Shown: positions 33,490 to 44,899 of the stretch, in pieces
Position numbering within the stretch: position 1 is the stretch's first letter
Layout: every line of letters starts with the position of its first letter
DNA from: Pseudocercospora fijiensis CIRAD86
Lineage: Eukaryota; Ascomycota; Dothideomycetes; Mycosphaerellales; Mycosphaerellaceae
Assembly: GCF_000340215.1 (NCBI RefSeq)
Contig: NW_006921557.1
Coordinates: 1 to 64,000, forward strand
Length of the DNA stretch: 64,000 bases
Reading direction: 5' to 3'
Notes under the pieces: model-generated
What the model was told of the DNA's origin: nothing
The model's input: only the letters and a program-made list of their open reading frames with translations
Databases searched by the model: none
Program-made: the position numbers and the translations under genes

Positions 33490-34560
33490 TATATATATAC
33501 GTACTACCGCGAACTTTAATATATCCGCTAAGTCGTTAACTATCTCTACGAGCTTCTAGAGGATCGAGATACTACCCTAACGTAGTTAGAGGCTTAGCGG
33601 TAGTACGACTAGAATCTCCGCTATACCGCGCTCGACGAAGCCCGTACCGCCTAGGTATATACTATATACTTAACCGCCTAGCTCGAGACCCCTAGCGCCG
33701 CCGCTAAAGAAAGCGACTATCCTATTAGCTCTTACGCCGATACTATATAGGAACGAGAAGAGGAACTAGATTAAGAATATAGACTAGAGCAAGAGTAAGA
33801 ATAAGACATTTTAATACTACCTTCGCTAATATAGCGCTACGACTAGGCCGCTTGCTGCTCGTTACCGTTAAGCGCTATATAGCGTATCGAATATAAGATA
33901 GATTAGCTCCTCGACCTATCTAAAAGCTAGGCTAAGTATTGCCTAGCTATACCTAAGAGCTTAGTCGCAAGTCTATACTATACTAACGCTACAATTAAGT
34001 AGAAGTATTAGAAGCTATCTATAGTAGCCTCTTTATCGCTCGTCTTTCCCTCGAAGATACCCTAATACTATAGCTCTTTCGAACGATACTATCGTCGATA
34101 GGACCGTACGATAATATACTCCGCTTAATAAGCAGTAGTATTACCGCTATCGTTATCCTCGCCGTGCTTCTTATCTTAAGCAATTACTATATCGTTTATC
34201 GCCGCCGCTAATAAGTCTCTTAGGTCTCTTACTTTTGCTACTTATATACTTTATACTAAGAAAGAGGACGGGATAGGGGCAAGTAGGATTAAGGTAGGAC
34301 TACTATAGCAATACTATACTACGTACGCGCTAAAATAGAAGCGAAGAGGTAGTTTTCTATATAGCCGCCCGGTAATAATATCCTACTCCTATAGTTACCT
34401 TTTCGCTCTCGCTTTCCCTCTCCTATCCTATCCGAGTCTTTTCTCTTTTTCTCTTTTTCGCTATTCCTTTACTATAACTAATCTATCTTCGCTTCTTCCT
34501 ATCCGCTACGCCTACGCCTACGCCTACGCCTAAAACTAAAATTCTCCCTAAACCTAGATA
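33490..34560 (+). pseudogene. Decayed + strand gene, unknown family
   Basis: The frame with RIP-type stops runs from about 33497. The early part is acidic and helical (near 33540-33800), then comes a more ordered region (33840-34330). The frame fades into Leu/Ser-rich translation after 34380. It lies just downstream of the 32.3-33.2 kb gene, in the same direction. No motif is recognised. Confidence 0.4.
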
Positions 34561-36647
34561 TTACGAGTAGCTTATACTACCTATAGTACGAACGTCTTCC
34601 TCGCTACTATTGTCTTTACTATCCTATATTAAATTAGCTTCCCGTTAACGTAAAAGATATCTTAACTTACCTCTACTTCCCTATCTTTATCCTTATTCTT
34701 ATTCTTATCCCGGAAATCCCCCGGAATTAATAATCCGTCCTTATATATCTTAAACTACCTATATTACAAACAAACATATTAGCTAATCCGTCTACTTCTC
34801 TCCTCTTATCCTATCGCTCGTACTTACTACTAGATATAATTATTTCCCCTAACGAACTCTAGAGATTATTAATTCTAAGAGACGCTCTTAACGATACGAT
34901 CTAAGACTTCCCTACCGGCCTAATCTCTATCTACTAGTACTTACTAGGTTCGTTAGATATAGTTAAGAAAGACCCTATAGCATTTCCTCTAGTTAATATA
35001 GTCTCGGAGGGGAAGGGTAGTATAGGTTAATATAGTATAGAAGCTTTAATTAATGTCGTTAGTAAGGCATAAGAAATAATTTAGTAAGAAGTAATAAACG
35101 AGCGATTCGTCTAAGCCTACCCGAGAGGTTGTTATTATTAAAGTTGCTACTACTACTACTATAATTAAAACCCCCTACTAGGAGTAGCTATAGGTATAGC
35201 TAAGCGGGAGATTTGCTACCGCGCGAAAAAATCTATAGCTTCCCTCCTTAATTCCGTCTATATTAATAAGCTCCCTCTACTACCCCGATTCTCTATCCGA
35301 GTATATCCGGATCCGCGTTCGCGATACTACCGCGCTAACGACTTAGGAGACGACGATAGGAGTTTAACCTAAAAAAAAAATCATTAATACTTAAACTTTA
35401 ACCTAGACAAAAAGCGTAAGTAAAACAAGACTTACGATATCCTATCCTCCCTTTCGATCTATTTACTCGATTAACTCCTTAGAAATATCTATAACCTACG
35501 TATTTATATTCTTCCGAGATACGGACTAATATATTAATCTATTCCCCTCGAGTACCTTTACGATACTCGTAACTAAACCTTCTAATCCTAGTAGATACGT
35601 CTCGATTATATATAGTCCTTAATCGCGTAGGACTAGGATCTAGGCCGTAGCGAGGTCGAGGAAGATACTAAGGAATAAAGGGGGGAGTTTGTCGGTATAG
35701 GCGTATATAAGGAGGTAGTAGAGTGCGATAGCTTTCTCGGCGGCGCGGAAATAGAATTTCTTCTTAGTAGCGGGGGGCGCGTAGAGTTAGGAGATAGTAA
35801 GGGAGCCGAAGGAGAGGGTATAGTTCTCTAGGGAGGAGGTAGAGGAGGAGGTAGAGGAGGCGTCGTCTTCTTCTTTATAGAAGACGCGGGAACGGCGAGG
35901 TAGTATAATAGAATAGAGAGCGAGTAAAAAGAGATAATAAGTTAGAGTACCTAGTCGGTTAATATAGATTAAATAAGAAGGAGAGGGAACTCGAAATCTC
36001 TTCTTTTAACTCCCTTTATAACGCAATCTAGTTATTCTAATAAGACGTAGACGAAGACAGTATAGTACTATACGACGTCGCGAGTTACTAATTTCCTTAT
36101 TATCCTCGTTCTAAAACCTACTTACGCTCGTTCCCGTATAGTAGAGATATAGACGTATTAAATAAACTACTATCGCCTACGGCTTTATAAGTTACTTCTA
36201 ACCGAGCTATTATACCGCGCCTACGAATCTATTCTAGCGAAGCGCCCGAGCGTAAAATGCGCTAAACCCGCAAACTATACCTCTATATAAACGACTAATA
36301 TTGCCGCTATTTAGTAACCTAGCGTAGTAGTATCGAGAATTAGCAAAATTAGAAGCTATAGCGTAGAAAAGCGGCGATAACACTAATAGTAGGTATAGGT
36401 ATTCGTAAAACCTATTCTATAGAACTTAGGTAGTTCTAAATTACGAGGTCTATATAAACTAGATCTAGCGCCTCGTTTAACTAAGTCTTAGCCCTTCCCT
36501 ACGACTCCCTAATCGTCGTTATACTAAAGCGATCTCTACTAACGCACTCTACTAAACACTACCTTTAATAATAGCCGATATAGGCCGGGGTCTTGTCTCG
36601 TAAAGGCTAGCGTAGAGCAAATCGAGGCGAGGGCCTAGCGTAGACGC
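34561..36647. other. Decayed sequence without recognised gene
   Basis: RIP-type DNA. A coding-like - strand stretch (Gly/Glu-rich at 35640-35900) may be part of a lost gene but cannot be placed in any family. Confidence 0.35.
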
Positions 36648-36656
36648 CCCTTATCG
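36648..36656. repeat. 9-bp target site duplication of MULE, left copy
   Basis: CCCTTATCG immediately precedes the left terminal inverted repeat and is identical to 40251-40259. Nine base pairs is typical for Mutator-like elements. Confidence 0.95.
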
Positions 36657-37003
36657 CTTCGTTACTTCCCCGAGCCCTAGTACGTAGCCCGAGCCCTAGT
36701 AGATAATAGGATTATAAGATCGACCGTTCTATACAAAATCGCGTATATAAGGGATAATCGGGTCCCCGTAACTACCTCTAGCTAGGCAACTATACTATAG
36801 CTAGCCTATAAAGCCAAAATTTGTTAGTAAAGCAATAGTATAGCGAAATTAGAGGTATTATTAGTTTAATAGGCAAGTACGAGCGCTCTATCTATCTGTC
36901 TATCTATCTACTTAGGTCTAAGCGGGTTGCGACCTACGGCCTTATAACTACGCGAGGCTATATAGGCTAGCTTATACTAGTCTCTTAGCTACTAACTAGC
37001 CTA

Positions 37004-37260
37004 TTGCTAAGTAAACTAGTAGTGCTATTACTAAGTGAATTAATAGTACTATTGCTACTAGTGCTATCGTTGTTACTACTATCGTTATTATTTAAAGAAA
37101 GCCGCCTACTAGTAGCTATATTAAACCTATTACTATTACTATCGCTATTTAAACAAAGCCGCCTACTAGCGGCTTTGTTTAACCTATTACTATCGTTATT
37201 ACTATTTAAACAAAGCCGCCTGTTAGCGGCTTTATTTGGCCTGTTGCTATTAGCGCTCTT
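37004..37260 (-). repeat. Three in-frame repeats in the MULE transposase tail
   Basis: A unit of about 63 bp containing ACAAAGCCGCCTACTAG recurs three times. On the - strand it encodes Asn/Arg-rich repeats (NRLNKAASRRLCLNS). The Leu-rich + strand frame across it is only its complement. Confidence 0.7.
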
Positions 37261-37317
37261 CCTTACGCCTACGTAGGTCCTTAACTTCTTACCGTAGGAG
37301 ATCTAGCTTAGACGGAG

Positions 37318-37375
37318 GTTATAGAGCGGCTAGAGGTTATAGAGCGGCCGGAGGTTATAGAGCGGCCGGAGGTAC
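37318..37375. repeat. 20-bp tandem repeat GAGGTTATAGAGCGGCCG
   Basis: Three units, in frame with the transposase on the - strand, give a Pro/Ala/Leu-rich repeat. Confidence 0.8.
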
Positions 37376-40250
37376 GTCTTCGAGTACTTCTCGACGTAGA
37401 TTATAGTACTCGAAGCCCTAAGGGTAGTAGGTAGGTCTATATAGCCGGTTAGCCTTCTAGTAAGGGCACTAATAGTTGCGGCACTAGCTCTTTACGTACT
37501 TGTAGTAGTCTACGATTATCGTACGAAGCTATATAAGCGATACGCTAGGCTCGAGTATAAAGTCGGTAATAGTAGCCCTATTTATTAGCTTCCGCTTCTT
37601 CGTAGTAATAGTATTTAAGTCGTCTAGTTCTCGAGCCGTAAGTATACGCTTAGTTAAGTAAAGAGTAGCGCTACTAGTAAGAGGTTTATAGTTACTAAAG
37701 ACGACCTTCGGTTTACGTAAACGAGGCCCCTATTTCTTTATAAAGTCGATAAGCTAATAGTCGTAGAAGTGCTATAGTAATAGTACTATATAAGAGCTAC
37801 CTATCTTAAGTAGCTTTATAATCTTATGCTTATACGGATAGCCGTAAGTCTTAGTTAGGTAGTCGTTACAGCGGTACTGTAGATAGCTATATAAGAAGGC
37901 CGAATGCTTAACCTCGTTACCGTAGTCGTTAGTCGTAGTCCGTAGAAGAATAAGAGCGCGCTTATATAGCTTAGCAACCTCGAGAAGGCAGTAATTACTA
38001 ATTACTCGAGAGATACTAGTATAGAAGGCTCTAGTTAGTAGCTTATTATACCGCTTTAGGTTGTCCGCTATAGTAGTACGGCGCCGATCGTAGCCTTCCG
38101 CCTACTAGTTTAGGAGCGACTCGAAAAGCGTAAAGATATCGTATCTACTACTATAATTAAGCTAGAGTTTAATACGTCCGTAGTAGGACTCGACTCGCGA
38201 GGTTGTCTTATAGCCGAAGTATAGGACCTAGTTAGTCTAGCAGTTAACGATCCGAGTCTTGTAATGCTACTAGTTCTTATTTAGATAGTAAAGGACGGAA
38301 ACCAACACTACTACTACTACTAGCAGTAATAGTATAGGCTACCGAGGGTAATATAACCTATAGCAATATAGGCAGTTATGTTTAGTATAATAGGATAACA
38401 AGACGGTTGTTTAGGCTAATAACTAGAGCCCTGCAATATAGGTATTGTAGAAGTGTAATATAAACAATGTGCTATACGAGGTTAGTGCTCTATCTACAAT
38501 ATAGAAGGAGGCCTCTTATATAGGCTCAAAACTCAGCCTAGGTGTATAGGGCCGGTTACTAGCTAATAATAGGCCTTAAATATAGGATAGACGTTATCTA
38601 GCTTCGTAGCGTTACTATTAAACTCTTCTTCGGTATCGCTATAGATAGTATAAGTAAACAACTTTATAAAATTGTTAGTAGATAGGCTGTCTATCTAATA
38701 ACTATTAGCCTTAACCTATATAAAGTCCCCTCTTTCCTTCCTTACTCGAGCGAGTATATCCTAATTTAAATGCTACTCGTAGACGATATTCTAAGCCTCC
38801 GGAAATACTACGTCGATTGCTAGCATTACTGCCTCTTTACGGTTAGTCTCTATAATAATAGGCATACTATAACCGGCTTGCTCGAGGCCCTTCTATAGTA
38901 GTAGCAATAACTATATAAAGTCCTACTAATTAGGCTTCGGACGGATAAGACTAACGCCGAGCTCGATAGTATCGTTTATAGGTCTAGTAGCGACTATATC
39001 TAATAGCTCGAGGTTGTAGAGATTAGTCGAATACGTCGTATCGAGAATAAGCTAATAAGGCGTCTCTTTAAAGGCCGCGAGCGAGGCTAGATAAAGAGCT
39101 ACTATTACCTTAATCGAGCCCTCCTCGTCCGTACGGATATTATAGTAGATACTATACTAGTCTAGCAAGTTTACTATTCGCTAAGCTTAGCTATAGAGCC
39201 GCCGATTACTAATAGTCCTATTCTAGGGAATGTTATATACATCGTAAGGCTTTAGAATAACGCTGCGGCCTCGGAAGTAGGCTATTATCTTCGAGGTTAG
39301 TATACGAGCCTACTAAAGTCGTTCTAGCTACTCTAGGAATTTAGCCGTTCTTAAGCGCGTCCGGATTATAGCAAGCGCTATAATATCGTCCTTCTCGTAA
39401 TTATAATAGTAGTATTCTTCTTTACTAGAGTAACGGATCTACTACTCGCTATCCGGCTCGAGAGGATAGGTAGCAATAGCGTAGAAGTAGAACTTGTATC
39501 CTATCTTCTTCGTCTTCTTACGCGCCTTATTAGTCGTATTCTAGGTACGCTTATCTAGTATACCGAAGTAGCTATAGACGTATAAATAGCGATATTTAAT
39601 ACTATTCTTATTCTTCTTAGGCTTCTACTCTTTAAACTTATACCTATTCGATATACTAAATTCCTAGATACACTACTCGAGGGCGCGTTTCGAAGGAAAT
39701 GTCGACTTGCGCGGTATTAGGCCTCGCGATACCGGCGCTATCGGTTTAATAGTAAACGCGTATTTCTAAGGCCGTAGTAATACTAATCGGTATTTAGGTA
39801 ATAATATACGCGTACGAGGAATACTTAGTAAGCGGCTACGGCTACGAATACGCGTCTCCGAAATAAATTCTATCTCTTCTACCTCTTCTACCCCTTCTAC
39901 CTCTTCTATCCCTTCTACCCCTTTCGCTCTAGTATCCGCGGCGGCGACGACATCGTCTTCTAGCGCTAGAAACTCGTCGATATATGCCTTATATAATAGA
40001 GATTAAGCTATTATATCTAAAAAGAGATAGGAGATAGTATTAGTTTAGAAATCGGTTTAAAATACGATAGTTAGTAATAGAGAGAGTCGCGTTCCCGAGG
40101 GCGCGTATTAGCAACACTAGATAAGAACAATATTATACTATAATAGGTGGAAACAACGCGTATTCGAATATAGAGGCGATTCTATATTAGTACTAGTCCT
40201 ATATCTACTAGGGCTCGGGCTATATACTAGGGCTCGGGGAAGTAACGAAG

Positions 40251-40259
40251 CCCTTATCG
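40251..40259. repeat. 9-bp target site duplication of MULE, right copy
   Basis: CCCTTATCG directly follows the right TIR, matching 36648-36656. Confidence 0.95.
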
Positions 40260-41142
40260 CGGAGAGGTACGGCGGCGCTACAACTCGTATGTATAGTAGT
40301 GCTGCCTTATTTAGCATCCCTAATAGCTACTCGTGCTAAATATATATACTATACACTTTCTAATGTCCGTAGCGATTAGATCTAGAATGCCGACTTAATA
40401 CTATAGCTATTGATTGTTAATTCCTATAATTATATAATTACTTACAATTATAGTAATTGTAGTTGTAATTCCTAACTTCGTAATTTCGTAATTATAATTA
40501 CAATTACTTCTTAATAGTAGAGACGATTATTTAGAGCTTTCTATCTATATCGTTACCCTATACTTAGCTAAAATAAGCCCGTACGGAGTACCTATACCTA
40601 AGAGGCTTGTCTAAGAAGTAGATTAAAATCTTTGTCTAGCTACCTCCTTTAAGTAGGTCTCTTTTAAGTAGGTCCTAATTTGTACTTACTTAGCTTCTTT
40701 AGGATAGCCTCTCTCCTATAGTAATTATATAATTGTTATAATTATAATTTGCAATTAATTACTTTTAATTAGAAGCGATTATAATAACCGGCTAGTAATT
40801 TTAATTAATTAATAATTAACAACTATACTTAATACTTAAATAAGTCTAATAGCGCGAGTAGAATCGACAGCGACGGCGACGATATAACCTTAGTTAATAA
40901 AGAGAGCATTATCGAGAATAGCTTATAGAAGATCGTTACGCTAAATCTAGGTCGATATTAGTTATTAAGTCGTTATTAATTCGGACAATATAACACTTTA
41001 TTATAATCGCCGCTATAGCTACTAGCAAGAGTCTTTCTAGTATTCTAGGTACTAACTACCCTCCTTACTAGCTATATAATCGTTCCTCTTAATCGCCTTA
41101 GTAAAAAACAGAAAGTAAAGCTATATCTCGAGCGTACGATTT
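40260..41142. other. Decayed, AT-rich stretch without recognised gene
   Basis: Stretches of AATTATAATTACAATTA lie at 40410-40510 and 40730-40800. They form several short inverted repeats but no element with clear ends. Confidence 0.4.
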
Positions 41143-41150
41143 AGCGTAGG
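41143..41150. repeat. 8-bp target site duplication of hAT MITE, left copy
   Basis: AGCGTAGG precedes TAGACCCCGTAG, and the same 8 bp follow the right end at 41544-41551. Confidence 0.95.
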
Positions 41151-41543
41151 TAGACCCCGTAGTAGTCCGGGTTAGGTTGGTTTAGTTTGCCAAGCCGAAA
41201 TTCTAGTTTAGTTTAGTTTAGTTTGCTAAGCAACCGGTGTACGGACCGGTTTGCCGGCTACGTGCCGGCTACGGACAAAAACCTATCCTAAAACACGTCT
41301 AAATAGCCCGAAATATAGATGCAATCGTGTAGCGTATATAATATAGGGCCCCTATCGCGTCCGGGACTGAATCCGAGGTCGTCGCATGTCGTCGTATATC
41401 GTCGCAGTTTAGTCGGATTTTCTCGGAAACTAGCTTAGACTAGCGGGGTAAAAAACTAAACCGGAACTAAACCGGAGGGGTACCGCTAAGAAACCAAACT
41501 ATATACGTTCTATAGTTCGCAAACCGAACTACTACGGGGTCTA
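41151..41543. mobile_element. 393-bp non-autonomous hAT element related to the 9.6-kb element
   Basis: It begins TAGACCCCGTAGTAGTCCGG and ends in the complement of TAGACCCCGTAGTAGTTCGG. Its first ~60 bp match the right end of the 17758-27385 element through GGTTTAGTTTGC-type sequence. It even holds two CCGGCTACG units of the large element (41263-41276). It is flanked by its own 8-bp duplication. It has no coding capacity, so it would depend on the transposase of the large element. The interior keeps TG/CA steps (for example GCATGTCGTCG near 41385), so it is less RIPped. Confidence 0.93.
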
Positions 41544-41551
41544 AGCGTAGG
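41544..41551. repeat. 8-bp target site duplication of hAT MITE, right copy
   Basis: AGCGTAGG directly follows GGGGTCTA. Confidence 0.95.
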
Positions 41552-42200
41552 TTACTTAGTAAAGGTTCTATATATTATTACTTGCTACCCTAGGCAAAGT
41601 CTAAGAATCGAATCCGAAATATATATAAGTAAGATCGAAGAAGGCTAATTGTTAGGAACTGCCTTTGTCTTAAGGCTACCTATCCGGATTTTTTTTTCCG
41701 TACCTCTACTAGATTTACTATACGTACGCGATCGCGTTGTTATTACTCTCGCGATTTATAGGTAGGCTTTACTATATCGAGGAGTAGGAAGCTCTTCCGC
41801 TAAGAAATTCGTATACTTATCGTCGTCGCTCGGAGCTAAGCTACGCCTAGATATAGTTAAATTTTCGGGTTGTTCGGCGATATTGTCCGGGGATATACTA
41901 GAATCTAGTGCTTCCGAAGACTAGGTTTCCGTAATATTAGGGATAATAATCCGTATATAACTAAAATTAGAAGTTCCGTTCTACTATTATTATAGATTAG
42001 TTAGCACTACTAAGTACTAAGGCTAATTTTATATATATATAGATAGCTTCTTATTCTAGTAATACTTAATCTTCTATATAAAATTCAATAGGCAATAAAA
42101 CTAACATCTTATTCTGCTTAGCTTAGTTATAATAGGTTGCAAGCCCGGCGTATACCGCTTACCCTACTCTAATTAATTTAGAGAATTGTTTTTATAGGAT
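41552..42200. other. Decayed sequence without recognised gene
   Basis: No frame is recognised before the copia relic; it may hold that element's leader. Confidence 0.4.
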
Positions 42201-42219
42201 CCTAGCAAATTTAGGCAGG

Positions 42220-44645
42220 TATAGATTAAGTAGAACCTCTAGAATCAACTGCCGACAAAGGTCTATCCTATAGTATAAGCGCTAAATTAGATCTAATTAA
42301 ACCCCTAACTATCCTAGCTAAGCGAGCTAAGTAAGAGCCTAGTATTATAGTAGACAATAAGAGCTCCGCAAAATTAGTTAAAGAGAATAGGATTCTTATA
42401 AGGCATAGCAATTTTATATTATAGAGATAGATCCTTTAGAAAGAGTTGCTAAAGGAGAGAGTATATAAATATATACTCTACGATATACCCTAGGCTAAGA
42501 AGGTTTATAGGCCTCTTAGAGATCCTCTAGGTAATAAGAATAAGTACAATAATAGACTTAGAGTGTTTATAGAAAAGGAGGGCATAGTAATAGGTATTCT
42601 TATTAAGATAATCTTAGAAGAACTTAGGCCTAACTTTAGTAACACTATTACTAAAAAGACCTTAAAGGATTATTTTGAAACTGTAGTAGCAATATACAAA
42701 CCTATTATTATAGTAGACATTTATAATACTTTAAAGAGTCTTAGTATAGTTACTCTTAAGTATACATTATAGGATAGCATTCTAAAGTACTATAAGGAAT
42801 TCTAAATATAGGTATACAAATATCGAACTGCTACTAAGCAGTTTGTTGAATTATATAGCTTAGTTATTACCGAGGATATTAAGATCCTAGATATAATAAT
42901 TAGAATGCTATTTATTAATAGTCTACAACATTATAAATAGCTTAGGAGCTAGAGGTATAACAACAAACCTAAGATATAGAGTTAAACTCTTAAAATAATA
43001 ATTACCTTACTTATAAAGTAAAAGCCTCCTAAGTTCTAGTAGCAAAATTATTAAGGTAGGGCAATAGTAGCTGTTTCTAATATAGAAATTAGAGATAATA
43101 ACAAGTAGTATACTTACTATAAGCACTATTATACTAATACTAAATGTTAGAAACAGTGCCCTAATAGGAGACTAAGCAAGGACAAGTCTAAGGATAAGGA
43201 TAAGAATAAGGACAAATTAAAGAAGTCAAAACATAAAGACAAGTCTAAGTCTAAGTCTAAACCTAAAGGAAGGGCCGCTACTACTATAAAAGCAGATAAA
43301 GTAAATAAGGATAAAAATAAGACTAGTAAATCTAATTTAGATAGATAGGAACCTAGTTACGTATTAGTAGCGTATATTACCTTAATAGAACTCCTAACAC
43401 CTATCGCCCTAGTTGCTATAGCATCTTCTAGTAAAAAGAGAATTTAGACTATAGATTAAATCTAGGATACTAGAACCTTATATTATATATATAATACTAA
43501 GTTATAATTTTACAACCCTAGAGCCTTATAGACTCCTACTAAGTTTAGTTAAGCCCTTAGATAAGGAAGCTATAGAATAATTAGGGACATTCATCTCTAA
43601 TTCCTTTAGAAAGGCAGATCTATAGGAATAGTACTTAGGGATATACTATGCTTACCTAACTCGGATATAAATCTAATTTAAAAAGTTATTATTCTTCCTT
43701 TATAGGCTATTTACGACTATCTAAAACAAAGATAGTAAGATTATTAGAGAAGCTAAAATAAGCAATATTATTATAGTCTTGAAGAATATTAAGATTGTAC
43801 CTTTAAAGTATAGACTAGTAGCCCTAGTAGTTGCTTAACTAAAAGCCGATATAGTAAGAGTGTATTAAAGACTTAGCTATATCCGCAGTAAGATATTAAA
43901 TGCAACTAAGGCTTATTAGGACCGTTATAGTCTAGATTATATTAATACTAGTAAGCTAGAGCATTATAAAGTATATAAACTTACAAGGTCCTAAAGAATT
44001 GTGTCTAGAATTATTAGAAGAGTACTACTCTATACACTTAATATAGTTTATATTAATATTATAGGACCTATTACACCTCTAGACATCTATAGTAGTATAT
44101 ATATATCTACCTTCTAACCTATATAAAGACAAGGGCAAGGTAGGATAAATTATAACTTTATACTAAACGTAAGTAGTAGTCTATAACTTATTAAGAAATA
44201 GATAAACAGATAGTTTTACTAATACGGAAGAGGCTAAATATTTAGTTCTCTAATAACGGGAAACAATTTAATAATAAGTAGCTTTAGAAGGCTACTAAAA
44301 TCCTTAGATATAGATAGGACTTCTTAACCCTATATACTTATAAATAAAATAGCATAGCAGAGTTACTAAACAAGACTACCTTATTAAAAGCAAGAGCTAT
44401 AATGCTTGATTTAGGAATGCTATAGGATATATAGTTATATATAGTGCATTATTTAATATACCTTACTAATAGACTTGCAAATTTAATAACTAAGGGTATT
44501 CCTATTATTAATCTTAAGAAAGACTTAAATTAAGGGGAAGTACTAGTTAATCTTTTAAGAGTTAGAAGATTTAGTTATAAGGCATATAAGTATATTAATA
44601 AGGAAGAAAGATTAAAGAGTACTTTGTTTGCCTTAAGGGTAGTAA
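42220..44645 (+). pseudogene. Ty1/copia Gag-protease-integrase relic
   Basis: This relic is less damaged than its neighbours and is AT-richer. Gag runs from about 42230. The segment 42563-42772 is still open for 69 codons and includes helical Gag sequence (YFETVVAIYKP). A zinc knuckle follows near 43112-43160 (YYKHYYTNTKC, family C-x2-C-x4-H-x4-C, with several Cys/His lost). Next is a Lys-rich linker, KDKSKDKDKNKDK (near 43180-43270). The protease active site is WTIDWIWDTG-like (near 43445-43480). Integrase residues are seen at INIIGPITP (near 44050) and at the FSSLITGNN and INKIAQQSY stretches (family: RSDNGGEF and NGVAER, near 44240-44350). No reverse transcriptase follows, so the element is truncated. 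Confidence 0.75.
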
Positions 44646-44667
44646 TATATTAGAGCATTAGTACTAG

Positions 44668-44850
44668 GTATACGGTTACGGTACGAAGGAATCGTAACGG
44701 TATATACGGTACAAAGTAGATGCATTCTCTAAGTTCCGCTACGTAGGCTATTTATATAATATATTTGCCCTTAATAGGCAATAGCAACCTAAGGTAGTTA
44801 ATAGTAACCCCTTGCTTGCTATCGTATCTATATAGTAGTATCGTAACAAC
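44668..44850 (-). repeat. Possible LTR with adjacent polypurine tract
   Basis: Read on the - strand, TGTTACGATACTACTATATA starts directly after a purine-rich tract (complement of CCTCCCCCTCTAATAG at 44851-44866). It contains TATATAAATAGCC and ends near CCGTAACCGTATA. That order (polypurine tract, then a TG-start LTR) is what a 3' LTR of a - strand element should show. No second copy is seen in the window. Confidence 0.4.
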
Positions 44851-44899
44851 CTCCCCCTCTAATAGAAAGGGCGATACTATCCTTAGTGTCCCTATAAGC

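Larger units (their letters stand above)
36980..39990 (-). pseudogene. MULE transposase, RIPped
   Basis: The frame runs on the - strand from about 39990 with RIP-type stops only. The N-terminal region is acidic with EEVEGVEEVEE repeats (near 39890). A FAR1/WRKY-GCM-like zinc region may lie near 39300-39500. The MULE catalytic domain is clear: LILDTTYSTNLYNLELLDI (near 39020-39075), then DFI-x-LLLLL, IIIETNRKEAVMLAIDVVFPEA (family: ITDRE-x-ALMNAI-x-x-VFP, near 38800-38870) and E-x-HLN-x-DIL (family CRWHINKNV). After it come SRVESYYG (family TSR-x-E-x-x-H), a long helical segment, and a tail with three ~17-residue repeats containing RRLCLNS near 37030-37250. Confidence 0.88.
36657..40250 (-). 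mobile_element. Complete 3,594-bp Mutator-like element (MULE)
   Basis: The ends are inverted repeats of about 49 bp: CTTCGTTACTTCCCCGAGCC on the left, with the same read on the complement of the right end (40202-40250). Each TIR contains a direct repeat of CCGAGCCCTAGTA and CCGAGCCCTAGTAGATA separated by a few bases. A perfect 9-bp target duplication flanks the element. Inside is one - strand transposase gene. RIP has damaged it throughout, though the TIRs still match closely. Confidence 0.93.
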
